Shown in pieces: positions 46,977-59,400 of a stretch of 64,000 bases of DNA. Every line of letters starts with the position of its first letter. Position 1 is the stretch's first letter. The stretch covers positions 109,075,799-109,139,798 of the forward strand of contig NC_089584.1 in NCBI RefSeq assembly GCF_019320115.1, read 5' to 3'. The notes beneath the pieces are model-generated. The model saw nothing but the letters and a program-made list of their open reading frames with translations, was not told the DNA's origin and ran no database searches. A program made the position numbers and the translations under genes. This DNA comes from Miscanthus floridulus. Its lineage: Eukaryota; Streptophyta; Magnoliopsida; Poales; Poaceae.

Positions 46977-47952
46977 GACTATATCAGACATGGCTTCTTT
47001 ATCGAGTGTTCCATACTTTGTCGAGTGTTTTTTATCCGACGCTCGGCAAAGAGGCTATTTACCGAGTGCCAGAGAGAAAGCACTCGGCAAACAACTGGCA
47101 CTCGGCAAAGAAGTGGTTTGCCGAGTGCCGAGCACTCGGCAAACAATAACACTCAGCAAAGACCAAGTTTACCGAGTGTCGAGCACTAGGCAAACCAGAT
47201 ACTCAGCAAAAGGCCACCGCCGTTAACGGCCGGCAGCCGCCGTTAACCCTTTGCCGAGTGTCTTCTCCTGACACTCGGCAAAACGGTGATTTGTCGAGTG
47301 TCATTTTTTTGACACTCGACAAACCATATTTTTTTCACTTTTGACCTCCAAACTTTTTCTGCAGTCCTTATACAATACCTGGTACTTCATGTTCCAATGT
47401 GTAACATTTCTTAGACTTTTTCTATATTTCTTTAATTTATTTCATTTAATTGAATTTTCTTTGATAATTCAAATTATAACTGCTAGTCATTCGAATAATG
47501 AAAAAAATAAATGGAAAAATGATATTCATGTTATTTAGTATAATGTGAGGTCGTATCCGGGAACAGACCACCAATTTCGAACATCTTGTTCACGAAACAT
47601 GACCACGAACTTGTGATCGAGTTGTTTTTAAATTCTATAAAAAGCAAACGAAGTCCGAAAATCATGAAACTTGTCAAGATATCATGATATCATATGTGGA
47701 GGCTGTGATAAAAATTTAAGAAAGTTTTGCGCAAGTTGTCACGTACGATGGTTGCAAACCGAAGAATCTCCGAAGAAGTTTCATAATTTCGTGAAGAGGC
47801 CGACGAGGTGGTAAGCATCGTACGTGACAAACTTGCGCGAAACCTCCTCAATTTTTTATCATAGCCTCTGTGATATATCGATCTTTGCCGAGTGTATATC
47901 GGCCTTTGCCGAGTGCCTGAGGCACTCGACAAAGAAGCTGAATCCGATAGTG
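46977..47952. mobile_element. Small non-autonomous CACTA-like element with foldback core
   Basis: Inverted ctcggcaaa / tttgccgag arrays lie at 47000-47330 and 47880-47935. The right terminus is ccgatagtg (reverse of CACTATCGG); the left is gactatatcag, probably a decayed cacta. Flanking trinucleotides are tat and tac, so the target duplication is imperfect. Interior text matches, in part, the left arm of the large CACTA at 48900-49040. The core is a palindrome (see the hairpin entry). Confidence 0.65.
47697..47869. repeat. Inverted repeat in the small CACTA element
   Basis: A left arm with gaggctgtgataaaaattt ... cgcaagttgtcacgtacgatg is mirrored by a right arm catcgtacgtgac...cttgcgcg...tcatagcctc, about 50 bp per arm with a loop near 47750-47815. 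Confidence 0.75.
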
Positions 47953-48205
47953 TACTGTGCTCAATCATTCAACCACAACCACACCGAAGTGCATCCAAAA
48001 GATTGGAATCATAAGAGAACCAATGCCAGAAGTTTTATGCAAAGGCCGGCGTTGGATACAATAAAACAATATCTAGTTCACCAGCATAAAATCTAAGATA
48101 AGAAGTTGGTATACAGAGTGTACATGTCTTTGTAGCATTTACTTGTAAATAAACCTAATTTTGTCGCCAATGTAACAGATATAAATCCAATTCATGTTGC
48201 TACCT
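47953..48205. other. Short spacer between two CACTA elements, no gene recognised
   Basis: About 250 bp of unique-looking, AT-rich DNA without open frame or repeat motif. Confidence 0.5.
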
Positions 48206-48600
48206 CACTACCCGAGTGTCTGAGGGTTTATCGAGTGCATTCCATCAGGCACTCGGCAAATATCCTATTTACCGAGTGTTTTGAATTCAATACTCGGTAA
48301 ACAGATAGCACTCGGCAAAACCCAACTTTGCCGAGTGCCTAATAAAAAACACTCGGTAAACTACAACGAAACACTCAGCAAACACGGACACTCGGCAAAG
48401 TACAGGCACGTGCGCTGGGCGTGCGACAACCATGTGACGGCCGTTGGGTGCACCGCCCTGCCGTTAAAACTTTACCGAGTGTCCGTTAGAGACACTCGGC
48501 AAAGACAAGGTTTGCCGAGTGTTTTTTATTGACACTCGGTAAAATAATGTTGTTGCCGAGTGTTTTTTATTGGCACTCGACAAAATAATAATTTTTTTCC
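48206..48600. repeat. Left subterminal repeat array of the CACTA element
   Basis: About a dozen copies of an 11-12 bp motif (gcactcggcaaa and its inverse tttaccgagtgt) in both orientations. More copies occur at 49395-49560, so the array extends inward in a looser form. Confidence 0.88.
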
Positions 48601-51119
48601 TCTCCTGCCCTCCAAACTTTTTCTACTCTCCACGTACAACATGTGGTACTACATGTTAAAATTTGGTATATTTCTCAATCTGTTTGCTATATTTAATTAA
48701 TTTATTGTATTTAGAGGAATTTTTTGGTTTAAGTCAAATTTGAACTGCAAGTGATTCAAATAATGGAATAAATTGAGTGGAGAAATCATATTCATGTTAT
48801 TGAGTCCATTTTGGGGCCTTACTCGGGAAATGAAAAGAAATTTCGAACATTTTGTTTAGGAAACACGACCATGAACATGTGGCCGAATGATTTTTAAAGT
48901 CTAAAAAAACAAATGAAGTCTGAAAATGACAAGATTTGTCAAGATCTAATGATATCATATGTGGAGACTGTGGAAAAAAATTAAGAACGTTTCGCACAAT
49001 TCGTCACGTATGACGCTTACAAACCGAAGTATCTCCGAAGAAGAATCGTAGCGTTGAGAAGGATCCGGTAAGATTTAGAGTCAAAGTGACGGTCAAATTG
49101 GGGTTTGACTTCAAAACTTTTGTATAGGCAATAGACAACTTAGATTGGTTCAAGTCTAATTTTGGTAATTTTTCGGATCTGTTTGATAATTTTAATTTAT
49201 TAACTGGAATTATAGAATTTTAATTGATATAAATTGAATTTGAGCTATAACTGCATGAAATAATAGATTAATATTCATAGAAAAATCAAATATGCATTGT
49301 TGAGTGAATTTGACAAGGTATTTTTAAATTACATCGTAACAAATTTAGTAAAACACGTTATGAAGAAGGGGGATGGGTGGGCATGAAATATCAATTTATT
49401 TTGCCGAGTGTTATCTGTACGATACTCAGCAAACAATATAGTTGTCGAGTGTCATATAGTGGACACTCGGTAACATACCCAAGCCGGCCCCACTTACCAG
49501 TACCGTACCGGTTGGAAATTGAAAAAAAATTCCAAGTGCCAAATCACAGGCACTCGGCAAAGCCCTTTGATTTTTACCCTATCCGGCCGCACACTTACTC
49601 ACACACACTCACCCGCACACACACGCACATCGTGCTGCGTCGCCGGATAGCCACCCCACCCCGTGCCGCTGGACCGCCCTCCGCCGCCGGGCCACCACCC
49701 CCCAGCCGGACCCCTGCCTTCCCGTGCCGCCATCGCCGACCCCCGCCATCCCGGCGCGCCGGCACCTCCTGGCCCTCGGTGTGACTCCTAGCCCTCGGCG
49801 CGACGCCCCTCCTGCCGCCGCACGGCGGCCCAGCCACCCGGCGCCCCTGCCTCCTAGCGTCCGCTGCCAAGTTGTCCCCCTCGCCTGGTCGCCCCCTTGC
49901 TGGGTAGCCCCCCACATCCGACGCCCTCCCCCGGTCCAGTAAGCCCCCTCCTCCCCCCCCCCAATTTCCATTCCTTTTCTAATAATAAATCAATTGCTCT
50001 ATCAGGGGTTGCTGACCATAAGGAATTTGTTAGTATTGTGTGCTAATCAAGTTTTAGAAGCCTATTGAACACCTCAACATAGTGATGACTGATGATGCTT
50101 TGTTCATTCCATTTACTGGGTAGTATAGGAACATACTGAGCCCCCCTGCAACATATTTATAGAAGGCCAACACCACTTGTTTGAATTGTTTAAGCAAAAT
50201 AGGTTTCGATATGCATGTTGGCATGTGTTTGTGCTCAGCTAGTATGTTGTAGTTGAATAGCAATTGATGCATTATTGCCCTTAGGCCTTAGCTTACTTTG
50301 GTCATGTGAATATTGAGTTAGCTGTGGTGACTTCGGCATTATACCTTGTTTTGTAATTGTTTATTGGTCTGATATAGTTGCTTACCATAACACCTTTTTC
50401 AGGGATTTGGATGCCTTTCATTAGTTGCAGCATCTGCTGCCCAATCTGCTGCCAGTGTTGTCCAAGTCGGCATAAAAGAAATCCAATCAAAGGTGACTAA
50501 TATGTGCTTACCTATTCTGCTGTGCAACAATTGATTCCCGGGTCTAGTTATGTGTTGGCTATGGAGTTTGAACCCCTCTTTGGGGTTCACTGAGCTCATA
50601 TAGCTTCTTTTTTTATAAACACTTCTTGCTTGAATCTTACAACCACATATTAACTTGCAGGTTTTTGCCGCCGCTCCCTGCCCTGCCCTACCGCCTGGTT
50701 TTGCCTTGCCCTCCCGCCGCCCCACAACTTGCTGTCATTTTGTAAGGTATAAGATGTGTATGTGGTTGTCAGCCATCATGCCGTTTGTTGCCAAGTGTAT
50801 GTGGTTGTCGGCCATTGTGTCGTTTTATTTCTTGTAGGTTTTGGAAACCTCCCCATGCAGGGGAGGTGCTGTAGAAATTTAGATTTAACACTATTATGTT
50901 TCTTTTATTGCAGGAGAGGCTATTGCAACGTCCTCGACTCATCACTTTGCAGGACAACAAGGTGAGGCATAAAAGACCCTTCTTTCTATATCATGTTCGT
51001 ATATCACGTAACCTAACTAGGCGTCTCCCGTTCGAAAGAGATACGGTTGGAAATATGTAGATCTTTGCATATCTATAACCGTATCTGTTTTGAATTGTCC
51101 ATATTTTTTGGACAGCCGG

Positions 51120-51312
51120 AGGATGTGTAGATGCGGTTAGTTTTCATGCTCTACTCCTATTCATGATAGAGTTTCTATAGCATCTCCCTGTTGTTCTCCG
51201 GATACACAATCTCCCTTCTAGGATGTGTATTTGGAGAACAGTGGGGAGGTGCTGCCGAAATTCTATCTCGGATAGGAGTAGAGCATGGAAACTAACCCCA
51301 TCTACACATCCT
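51120..51312. repeat. 193-bp hairpin upstream of the transposase gene
   Basis: aggatgtgtagatg at the left end is mirrored by catctacacatcct at the right end, and the pairing continues inward through gttagtttnc, catgctctactccta, gatagag/gatagaa, gcatctccc/gcacctccc and ctgttctcc, with few mismatches. The arms are about 90 bp. The hairpin ends 95 bp before the transposase start, so it would lie in the 5' untranslated region or an intron. Confidence 0.85.
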
Positions 51313-51406
51313 TGGGTGGGATTAGGACCTATCTTCACCTATTAGATAGTATAGGAACATGTAGATGCAACGTGATTTTTTATATTACTCGCTGATATGC
51401 TAGAGG

Positions 51407-54400
51407 ATGGATGACCGTGAGTGGATGTACATGGGCCGCTCTAGTCAGACTTCATTGACCGATGAATGGATTGACAAGACCGATGCTTTCTTAGAACGGG
51501 TATTTGCAAGGGTTAAAGGATCTAGTGTCACTTGGTGTCCGTGCAGCAAATGTGCAAACATGCATCGGCAAACCAAGGTGGTCATGGGTAAACATCTTTG
51601 CAAGAATAGATTTATGGCAGACTATACCAGGTGGATCTACCATGGTGAAGCCGATCGTGGGAGAGACGAGGTCGTGAGACAACGCATCGAGGACTATGAT
51701 GATGATGCCAGGGTAGGAGACATGTTAAATGACTATCATGAAGCACACTTCGTTGAAGGACGTAGGGAGGAGGAGCTAGAGGCTACCATAAAGGCGTATT
51801 ACGACATATTGTCTACGGCACAGCAACCCCTTCATGGGCATTCCAAGGTTTCTCAACTAGATGCCATTGCACGCCTAATGGCCGTGAAGTCCCAGTTTAG
51901 CTTGAGTCGAGACGCCATTGATGTTATGCTGACAGTTGTTGGCAGCCTGCTCCCGAATGGTCACATCTTGCCAAAGAGCATGTATGAGGCATAGAAACTC
52001 CTTCGTGCACTTAAGATGTCATACGAGCAGATACATGCTTGTCCGAAGGGATGCATCTTATTTAGGAAAGAGTATGCGGAAGAAAAGTATTGTGTGAAGT
52101 GTGAATCATCTTGGTTCCTGGAGGTAGACTCTGGTAATGGTCAGAAGAGGCAGCTCGCAATCCCCGTGAAGATCCTACGGTACCTTCCTTTCATACCGAG
52201 GATCTAACAGCTTTACATGACTAAGGAATCCACAAAACAGATGACATGGCACAAAAATAGACGTCGATACAATCCTAAGAAGATGGTACACCCATCTGAT
52301 GGTAAAGCCTGGACAAGGTTTGATGTGATTCATCGTGAGAAAGCTCTAGAGGCTCGTAATGTACGTGTTGTGCTGGCAACAGATGGGTTCAATCCTTATG
52401 GAATGGCGGCTGCCCCATACACCTGTTGGCCCATGTTTGTTATCCCCCTCAATCTCCCCCCTGGTGTCCTCTTTTAACGACAGAACATATTCTTGTCGTT
52501 GATAATTCTAGAACACCCGAGGAATAATATGAGTGTGTACATGGAGCCTCTGATTGATGATTTGGTCCATGCTTGGGAGGAAGAGGTATGGACATACGAC
52601 CGAGCTATAAAGACAAACTTCAAAATGCATGTTTGGTACTAGTACTCCTTGCATGACTTGCTGGCATATGAGATTTTCTGTTGCTAGTGTGTTCATGAGA
52701 GGTTCCTAAGCCCAGTATATAAGGCTTCTTTGAAGTTCATTTGGTTGACGAAGGGTGGCAAGTATTCTTCGTTCGACAAACATTGACAATTCCTCCCTCC
52801 TGACCATCCATTCAGACTAGACATTAAGAACTTTATGAAAGATGTCATAGTTAACGACCCTGCACCGTAGATGATGATAGGAGCCATGGTTCATGCTCAG
52901 TTAGACGCTCTTGAGGTCAATAAACAAGGTGGTTTTGTGGGATATGGCAAGCAACATGCCTAGACTCAAAAGTCAGGCTTGTGGAACCTCCCCTATTTTT
53001 GATGATTCTCTTCTTCCACGTAACATTGATGTAATGCACACTGAAAAGAATATCACCAAGGCAATTTTTGGTACAATCATGAACATTCCTGATAAGACAA
53101 AGGATAACATTAAGGCTAGAGTGGATCAAGCGAGGTTATGCGATAGACCAAAGCTGGACATGGCGCCTCCCAAAGTCAGCAAGTCATGGATAAAGCCTAA
53201 GGCCGATTTAGTCCTAATGAGGGACCAAAGGAGGGAGGTACTAGAATGGTTCCAAACGTTAATGTTCCCTAATGGGTATGCAACGAATCTGAAGAGGAGA
53301 GTGAACTTAGCTACTATGCGAATCAACGGGCTCAAGAGTCATGATTACCAAATATGGCTTGAGCGCCTACTTCCGGTGATGGTTTGAGGTTATGTCCCTG
53401 AGCATGTCTGGCAGATGCTAGCGGAGTTGAGCAATTTCTTCCACCAGCTTTGTGCCGAGGAGTTATCTTGTACTGTGGTTGCAAAAATGGAAAGAATGGT
53501 GCATGTGTTGCTTTGTAAGTTGGAGAAGATTTTTCCACCCGGCTTCTTCAATCTGATGCAGCATATGATTCTGCACCTCCTGTATGAAGCATGAATGGGG
53601 GGGGGGCTGTGCAGGGCCATTCGTGCTATTCAATTGAGAGATGTCAAAAGGTTCTTTGAACTAAATGTAAAAATAAATGCAAAATTGAAGCATCCATTAT
53701 AGAGGTATATATTCTGGAGGAGGTGTCAAACTTCACAACAAAATACAATGATGACAACCTTCCTAGCGTGCATAATCCACCTCGTCATTATAATGCCGGT
53801 GAAGATGAATCGAGCCTTAGCATTTTCCGAGGGCAACTCAGAAGTGCAAGTGGTGCGACCCACAAGACCTTGAAACATGAAGAGTGACACACTATTATGA
53901 TGTATGTGTTGACCAACCTATCCAAAGTGGAGCCGTACATGCTGTAAGTTCTCAACAAACTTGTTATCAAGTAGTCACTATTCTATGTCCAACTCCCATG
54001 TTTCTCGTTGGTACAGGGAATTTCATCGTCAATTCTGGCGTGAATCAAGGGAACCTACCCCGCAGGAAGCCGAGACCCTTCTCAGAGAGGGTGCGGGAAA
54101 TGGAATGCTCAATTTCATTTCTTGGTTCAAACAGAAGGTACAATCCAATTTAGCTCGTACTTAGTTTAACATTACAAGTTGCTCGTACATGCGAATAATA
54201 TAATGAACCACCCTGCTTGAACTTGTAGAACCAAACTAATGCATCTATGAGTGCCGAGTGGAGACAGGTTGTCGACGGTTGTGCCTATAGGGTTAGGTCA
54301 TTTACCAGTTATGATGTGAATGGATATCGCTTTCACACAACAAGCCACGAGCAGAGTCGGCCTAATCGAAGAACCACAAATACCAGAGTTTTTATGCCAG

Positions 54401-54857
54401 GCTTTGATGGGGTCGAGTACTACGGAAGAATTGAAGAAATATACGAACTCATGTTTTATGGTTGCAAACCTCTTAATCCAGTCATATTCAAATGACATTG
54501 GTTTGATCCATCAGTAGTGAGACGGACCCCTAATCTTAGGCTAGTCTAAATTCGACAATCATCAGTCTTACCAGGAGACGATGTCTATATTATGGCTCCA
54601 CAGGCCACGCAAGTTTATTATCTCTCATACCCATGCCAAATCGACGACCGTTTTAAGGGTTGGGATGTTGTGTACAAGGTATCACCACACGGTAAACTAC
54701 CTATACCAAACAATGAAGATTACAACATAGACCCCAGCACATATGATGGAGAGTTCTTCCAAGAAGATGGGCTCAAAGGAGTTTTGAGATAGACTTAACC
54801 GAAGTGATCGGAATGGAAGTAGACAATGAAAGGGTTGCTGACGAGGATGCTGGAGAC
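51407..54857 (+). pseudogene. TNPD-like CACTA transposase (Transposase_21 type), many stops
   Basis: The N-terminal transposase-associated domain is open (51407-51994: DREWMYMGRSS, CPCSKCAN, WIYHGEA, ISQLDAIARLM-like text) and stops where Gln is usual (TAG at 51992). The core continues in pieces: HACPKGCILFRKEY (52016-52207), TDGFNPYGMAAAPYTCWP (52217-52477), then several TAG/TGA stops to about 52870. IDVMHTEKNITKAIFGTIMN lies at 52911-53387. Later parts resemble DUF4218 (YVPEHVWQMLAELSNFF, 53390-53850) and DUF4216 (YYGRIEEIYEL; FKGWDVVYKVSPHGKLP, 54247-54790). The active enzyme would cut the element's ends; this copy cannot make it. Confidence 0.88.
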
Positions 54858-55164
54858 AAGGTTTAGATTATGAAGGACTTAGAATTACTTCAGCGATTAC
54901 ATTTAGACAATGACAGTGATGACGACATTCTCGATCATGATGATTATATCGACACGTGTGATAGTGATGATGAGACTTATGATCCAGCTAATCCCAATCA
55001 TGATGATTATTTCTAATACATGTATGAGCCGTACTAATTTATTTATTATTTGTCATACCATGTTATTTTTGAAGTATGTTTAGTTTATTTTGCATATCTT
55101 TCTAAGTATGTTTTGTTTATCTGTGCTGATTGGTTTACTCTTTTTAATTGCAGATGATTGAACA

Positions 55165-57664
55165 ATGGCGGGCAGTACGAGGAAGATCACGGCGCTTTAT
55201 GAAAAAATCAAAGCTGCAGGTTCAGGGTCAGCTTTAGGGTCAGCTTCAGGGAGGGGTCATGGTAGGGGTCGAGGGAAGGGTAAAGGGAAGGTTAAAGGGG
55301 TGAGGCCCCCATCGCCTGTAGCTTCCTCATCGTCGTCGTCTGAGGGGGAGGAGGTACCTTCCGCGCACGCCTCTAGCAACGAGGAGGATGTACAAGAGGA
55401 GCAGGAGTAGGTGGAGGAGGAGGCAGTTGGTTCCCAGGTCTAGTTGTGAGGTCCCTTGACCCTCTCGAGGCGACCGATATCTCTTGAGAGATGCCCGATG
55501 ATTCGACCCTCTAGAAAAAAGTAAGTAACTTTAGATGTTCTCAATAATTTTTTATTTGATATGTTGAAAATTACAATGAAAACTAATAATTTATCTTAAT
55601 CACTTGGGCAGGGGTTGGATTAAGGTTAGTGGGGGTGATCACAACCGCAAGGTCAACGACATCCTTGGGCTTTTGTGCAGGTTACACTTCCCTGGCTTAG
55701 TGCAGTTCGGCGAAGAGCAGTAGCCAGCCTACACGTGGGACCACTATGTCGCTGCCCATGACACCACTAACCGTGATGGTAGGGTATTCCCCAACAAGGT
55801 GGACCGAGTGAAGGACGAGCTGTGGGTAAGTATTCCTCGCACTACATTGCTCAATACATCACATTCACTGGATATTCTTGAAGTAATGACTGTATACATC
55901 ACGTCTATATGCAGGACTTCTATAGGTGCCAGGAGGGGTATGAGGCCAAGGCGGCCTCCATCTCTGAAGAAGCCACCAAGAAGCTCGTGAAGGACATGCA
56001 CTATGAAGCGCGTGTCTAGGCCATCATCGACTACTATGCTCAATACAGAGGGATGAAGGTTAAAAAAGAAGAGGCAAGAACAATGAACCTGATCCAGGAA
56101 CAATTCTTGAAGGTAAATATAGAACATTAATACTTACTCTTTATGAGACTAATTACACTTAATTTCATTTTTTCATATGTCATACACTTGATGACGTAGG
56201 TGCCTCCGTACTGGTGCGCCTAGCATACCCGGTGTTGGGAATGCATGGTGGACAAGTGGTTGGAGCCCAGGTGGGTGGAGACGCACAACGCTTGTTGAGA
56301 CCGACATTTGCTGATGCCACATGCATCACACCATCAAGGTAGCCTGAGCCTCGACGAATATAGGGGAAAATGGGTACGCGAATTCATTTCTTCATTCTAA
56401 CGCTCAATTCTACATAATTTCTAATCATTTTGCAATTTTGCCGCAGTCATCGTCACATGATGGCCAACCTTGCTCCTAGTTCAGGGCATGGGTTCTGTCC
56501 AAAAAGGGCAAGGCGACGACAAACATCAACTTCAACCCGAAGGACCCACCTGAGGCGTACAATGATCCCAGCATCCACATCCGCATCACTGAGTACACAG
56601 CAATGGCAAGGGTGGTTCATGGGCCAAAGTTCAATTCAAGCACCCAGGATCTTGATGGAGAAATTGTGATGAGGGTGGGAGGAGGCAAGAAGCATGGCCA
56701 GTACTGGATTGGTGACAGTACAATCGACACGGCCTCTACTCCCACTCTCTCCTAGATCCGAGCAAGGAGCATGAGCTTGAGCCCAGCGATACGCCCACAG
56801 CCAACCACTACATAGTTCCAGATGGAGGCTCTCTAGGTTATTTCTGTTTTATTCATTGTTCATTGATTATTACGTACTTTAGCTTTGCATTGTAACATTG
56901 GGATGAAATATTATAGGACCGGGTGAAAGCAGAAACGAAGCAACATGAGGAGATGGAGGCGAGGATGGAGGAGATGATTCAGCAGAGGGTCACGGCTGAG
57001 TGGCAGAACATGGAGGAAGAACAATGGCTGATCATGGAGCATATGATTCAGCAGAGGATAGAGGAATAAAATTGGTTGAGGATGGACCAAATGTTCCAAT
57101 ACATACAGAATTTTGCATCGAGTATGGGTCAAGCTTTGCCACCACCACCGATGCTATTCCCTCCACCACCCACAACTACTCCTGTGAGTTACTTGACATC
57201 TTATACTGCAGATTGAATACTTTGACTTAGAGAACTTTAGATGTTAGCTCAACATGACTTAGAGAACTTTAGATGTTAGCACAAAATGGCTTAGAGAACT
57301 TTAGATTGAATACTTTGCTTGTTTTTGTGACTAGGTAGAGATGTAGAGTCATGGGTAGTCTTGATGCTTTGTTTAGATAGGTTTTGGTCCATGAGTCGGT
57401 TGGATGATATTGGGCATGTGCATTTGCAATATTGCAACTAAACTCTTAAGATTAGCTTGGGCACCATAGTTCTCTATTTTGTGCAGAATTAAGTGCAATC
57501 TCCATGTGTCAAGGAACCTTAGATATTAAGTGCATCACATATAAATATCAATCTTGTCTGACACATTCAATCTCTTCTCTTTTATGTAGAATCAATCGAC
57601 GACATCAAATAATCAGCCTCAAGACCCGGATTTGTCGCAGTGGTTCCAAGGGCCTCCGCAGTGA
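55165..57664 (+). pseudogene. TNPA-like / plant transposase (Ptta/En/Spm family, PF03004-like), decayed
   Basis: Exon 1 (55165-55410) starts MAGSTRKITALYEKIKAAG and is rich in Gly, Arg, Lys and Ser, then acidic. After introns, segments encode GWIKVSGGDHNRKVNDILG and LWDFYRCQEGYEAKA-like text (55615-56115), PPEAYNDPSIHIRITEYTAMA-like text (56540-56670) and a Glu/Met/Gln-rich coiled coil (56920-57070) with a Pro-rich tail. The last exon follows a tgtag acceptor at 57589 and ends in TGA at 57662. Stops occur near 55410, 55443, 55722, 56020, 56222, 56754 and 57067. Proteins of this kind bind the subterminal repeats. Confidence 0.78.
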
Positions 57665-57869
57665 TTGCATTTGCATTTGTGGCTTATTGTGACTTAGTTG
57701 TGACTTGTGATGATGGTTTATTATGCATGTGATGATGGTTTATTGTGAAGTGTGATGATGGTTTATTGTGAATTGTGATAATGGTTTATTATGCCTATTG
57801 TGAATTGTGATGGGCTATTGTGAATTGAGAGAGGTCCGTTATACGTGATAGATTAGTAAAAGGGGGGTT

Positions 57870-58346
57870 GGTTGCTTTGCCGAGTGTAACACTCGGCAAA
57901 GAGATGCGTTGCCGAGTGTAACACTCGACAAAGTGATGCGTTGCCGAGTGTTAAGCCAAAACACTCGGCGAAGAGGCCAATTTCTGTTATTCTGGGAACC
58001 TTCTTTGCCGAGTGTTTTGGATTTGCCGAGTGTATTCTACTTGACACTCGGCAAAGTGACCATAAAATCTAGCCGTTGCGCGCTTGTGTTTCCGTCGTGC
58101 ACTCGGCAAAAGCGCCGTCACCGTGCCATCCCGTTAATATTTTTTTGCTGAGAGTTTATTTTTGCCGAGAGTTTATTGACACTCGGTAAAAGTCTTTGCC
58201 GAGTGCCCAATGATTGACACTCGGCAAAGAGCTCTTTGCCGTTAAAATGTACGCCGTGTGTTACACTCGGCAAAGCCTTTGCCGAGTGTATTTGGATCTT
58301 TACCGAGTGCCCCCGGCACTCGATAAATCTACTATATCCCGTAGTG
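57870..58346. repeat. Right subterminal repeat array of the CACTA element
   Basis: Alternating tttgccgagtgt and acactcggcaaag motifs, about fifteen copies, run to the terminal inverted repeat. They begin about 205 bp after the TNPA-like stop codon. Confidence 0.88.
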
Positions 58347-59400
58347 CCTTTTCATTATTGACCTTCCCATTTTTCTTAAATCAATTAATCATGATAAGCT
58401 AATGCATGCATTGTAAAACAATATATATTGGCATGCATACGTTTTTCCAGGTATCATCTCTTTATATCTGGTCTGTTTCCACTCCCAATGCAACTTTAAT
58501 AAGGTATATATGCATATTTTACCCTCCATGTGAAAAAAGAGCTAGTAGATTCTACTTTCTTAGCATTGGATCGTAAGAAAATAGAATATCGATATCCTTA
58601 TCATGAAAAGAACGAAACTATTTGTCGACTTTGGAATACTAGTTGGCTAGCTAGAACGATTTCACTTTCACAGTCCAAAATCTAGCATATGCATGATAGC
58701 ATAGAAAGACCTGTGCGCCGATGGCCTGCGGCTAGATAAGCTGCCATATGAAGCAAGCTCATTGTGTGGCGGTTGAGATCCATAGGCTGTTTTGGGAAAG
58801 GTACTCCGTAAAATATAGGAGAAACAAACACCGACATGGAACTATATATAATGGTTTTTTCTATAATGCAAATATATCGAGAAATGGTAGAAACAATAGA
58901 AAGAAAGTTCTCTACATGATCCACCTATCCCCACCGAATTATAACCAATAGCATACAATAAGCTTAGTACTACTGAGACATGTTTAATTGCATAAAATAA
59001 TAAAAGGCATTCATTTAACTTCTTGGGTGAAGCCCTATCAAACACTAACTCAAGAAACGGCTTCGTGAGAAAAGTTCTTGGCATTATATTGTCAAATCAT
59101 GGACTAATTAGGCTTAAAAAATTTATTTCGCAAATTAGTCTCAATCTGTGCATTTAGTTTCGTACTTAGTTTATATTTAATACTCTATGCATGTGTCTAA
59201 TTATCTGATGTGACAGGAGCTACCCACACATTGTTATACGAGCGTGATGTCAGCGTGCCTGCCGTCCTAGTTGCATTAATCAAGCCACATTAAAAGCAAT
59301 AATATAGCGGATGACTCCACCGGGCACCATGGCGTGTCCAAGATCGTGAGACATCTTTTCAAATAAGCATTCTGGGACGAAGAGAATATATATTTATCGA
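58347..59400. other. Intergenic DNA, no gene recognised
   Basis: AT-rich flank of the CACTA element. Open frames are under 85 codons, overlap on both strands and lack motifs. Confidence 0.5.

Larger units (their letters stand above)
48206..58346 (+). mobile_element. Full-length CACTA (En/Spm) transposon, 10.1 kb, TSD cct
   Basis: The left end is cactacccgag and the right end cccgtagtg (reverse of cactacggg). The 3-bp duplication cct is exact at 48203-48205 and 58347-58349. Subterminal arrays of ctttgccgagtg / cactcggcaaag lie at 48215-48590 and 57870-58335, the usual binding sites of the element's own proteins. Inside, on the same strand, come a TNPD-like transposase gene and then a TNPA-like gene, the normal En/Spm order. 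Both are broken, so the element could move only with help from another copy. It has kept its ends and length well. Confidence 0.92.

Noticed and set aside
49377..49971. GC-rich open frames within the CACTA element (up to 135 codons)
   Set aside because: Pro/Arg/Ala-rich shadow frames on both strands in the leader before the transposase; no domain.
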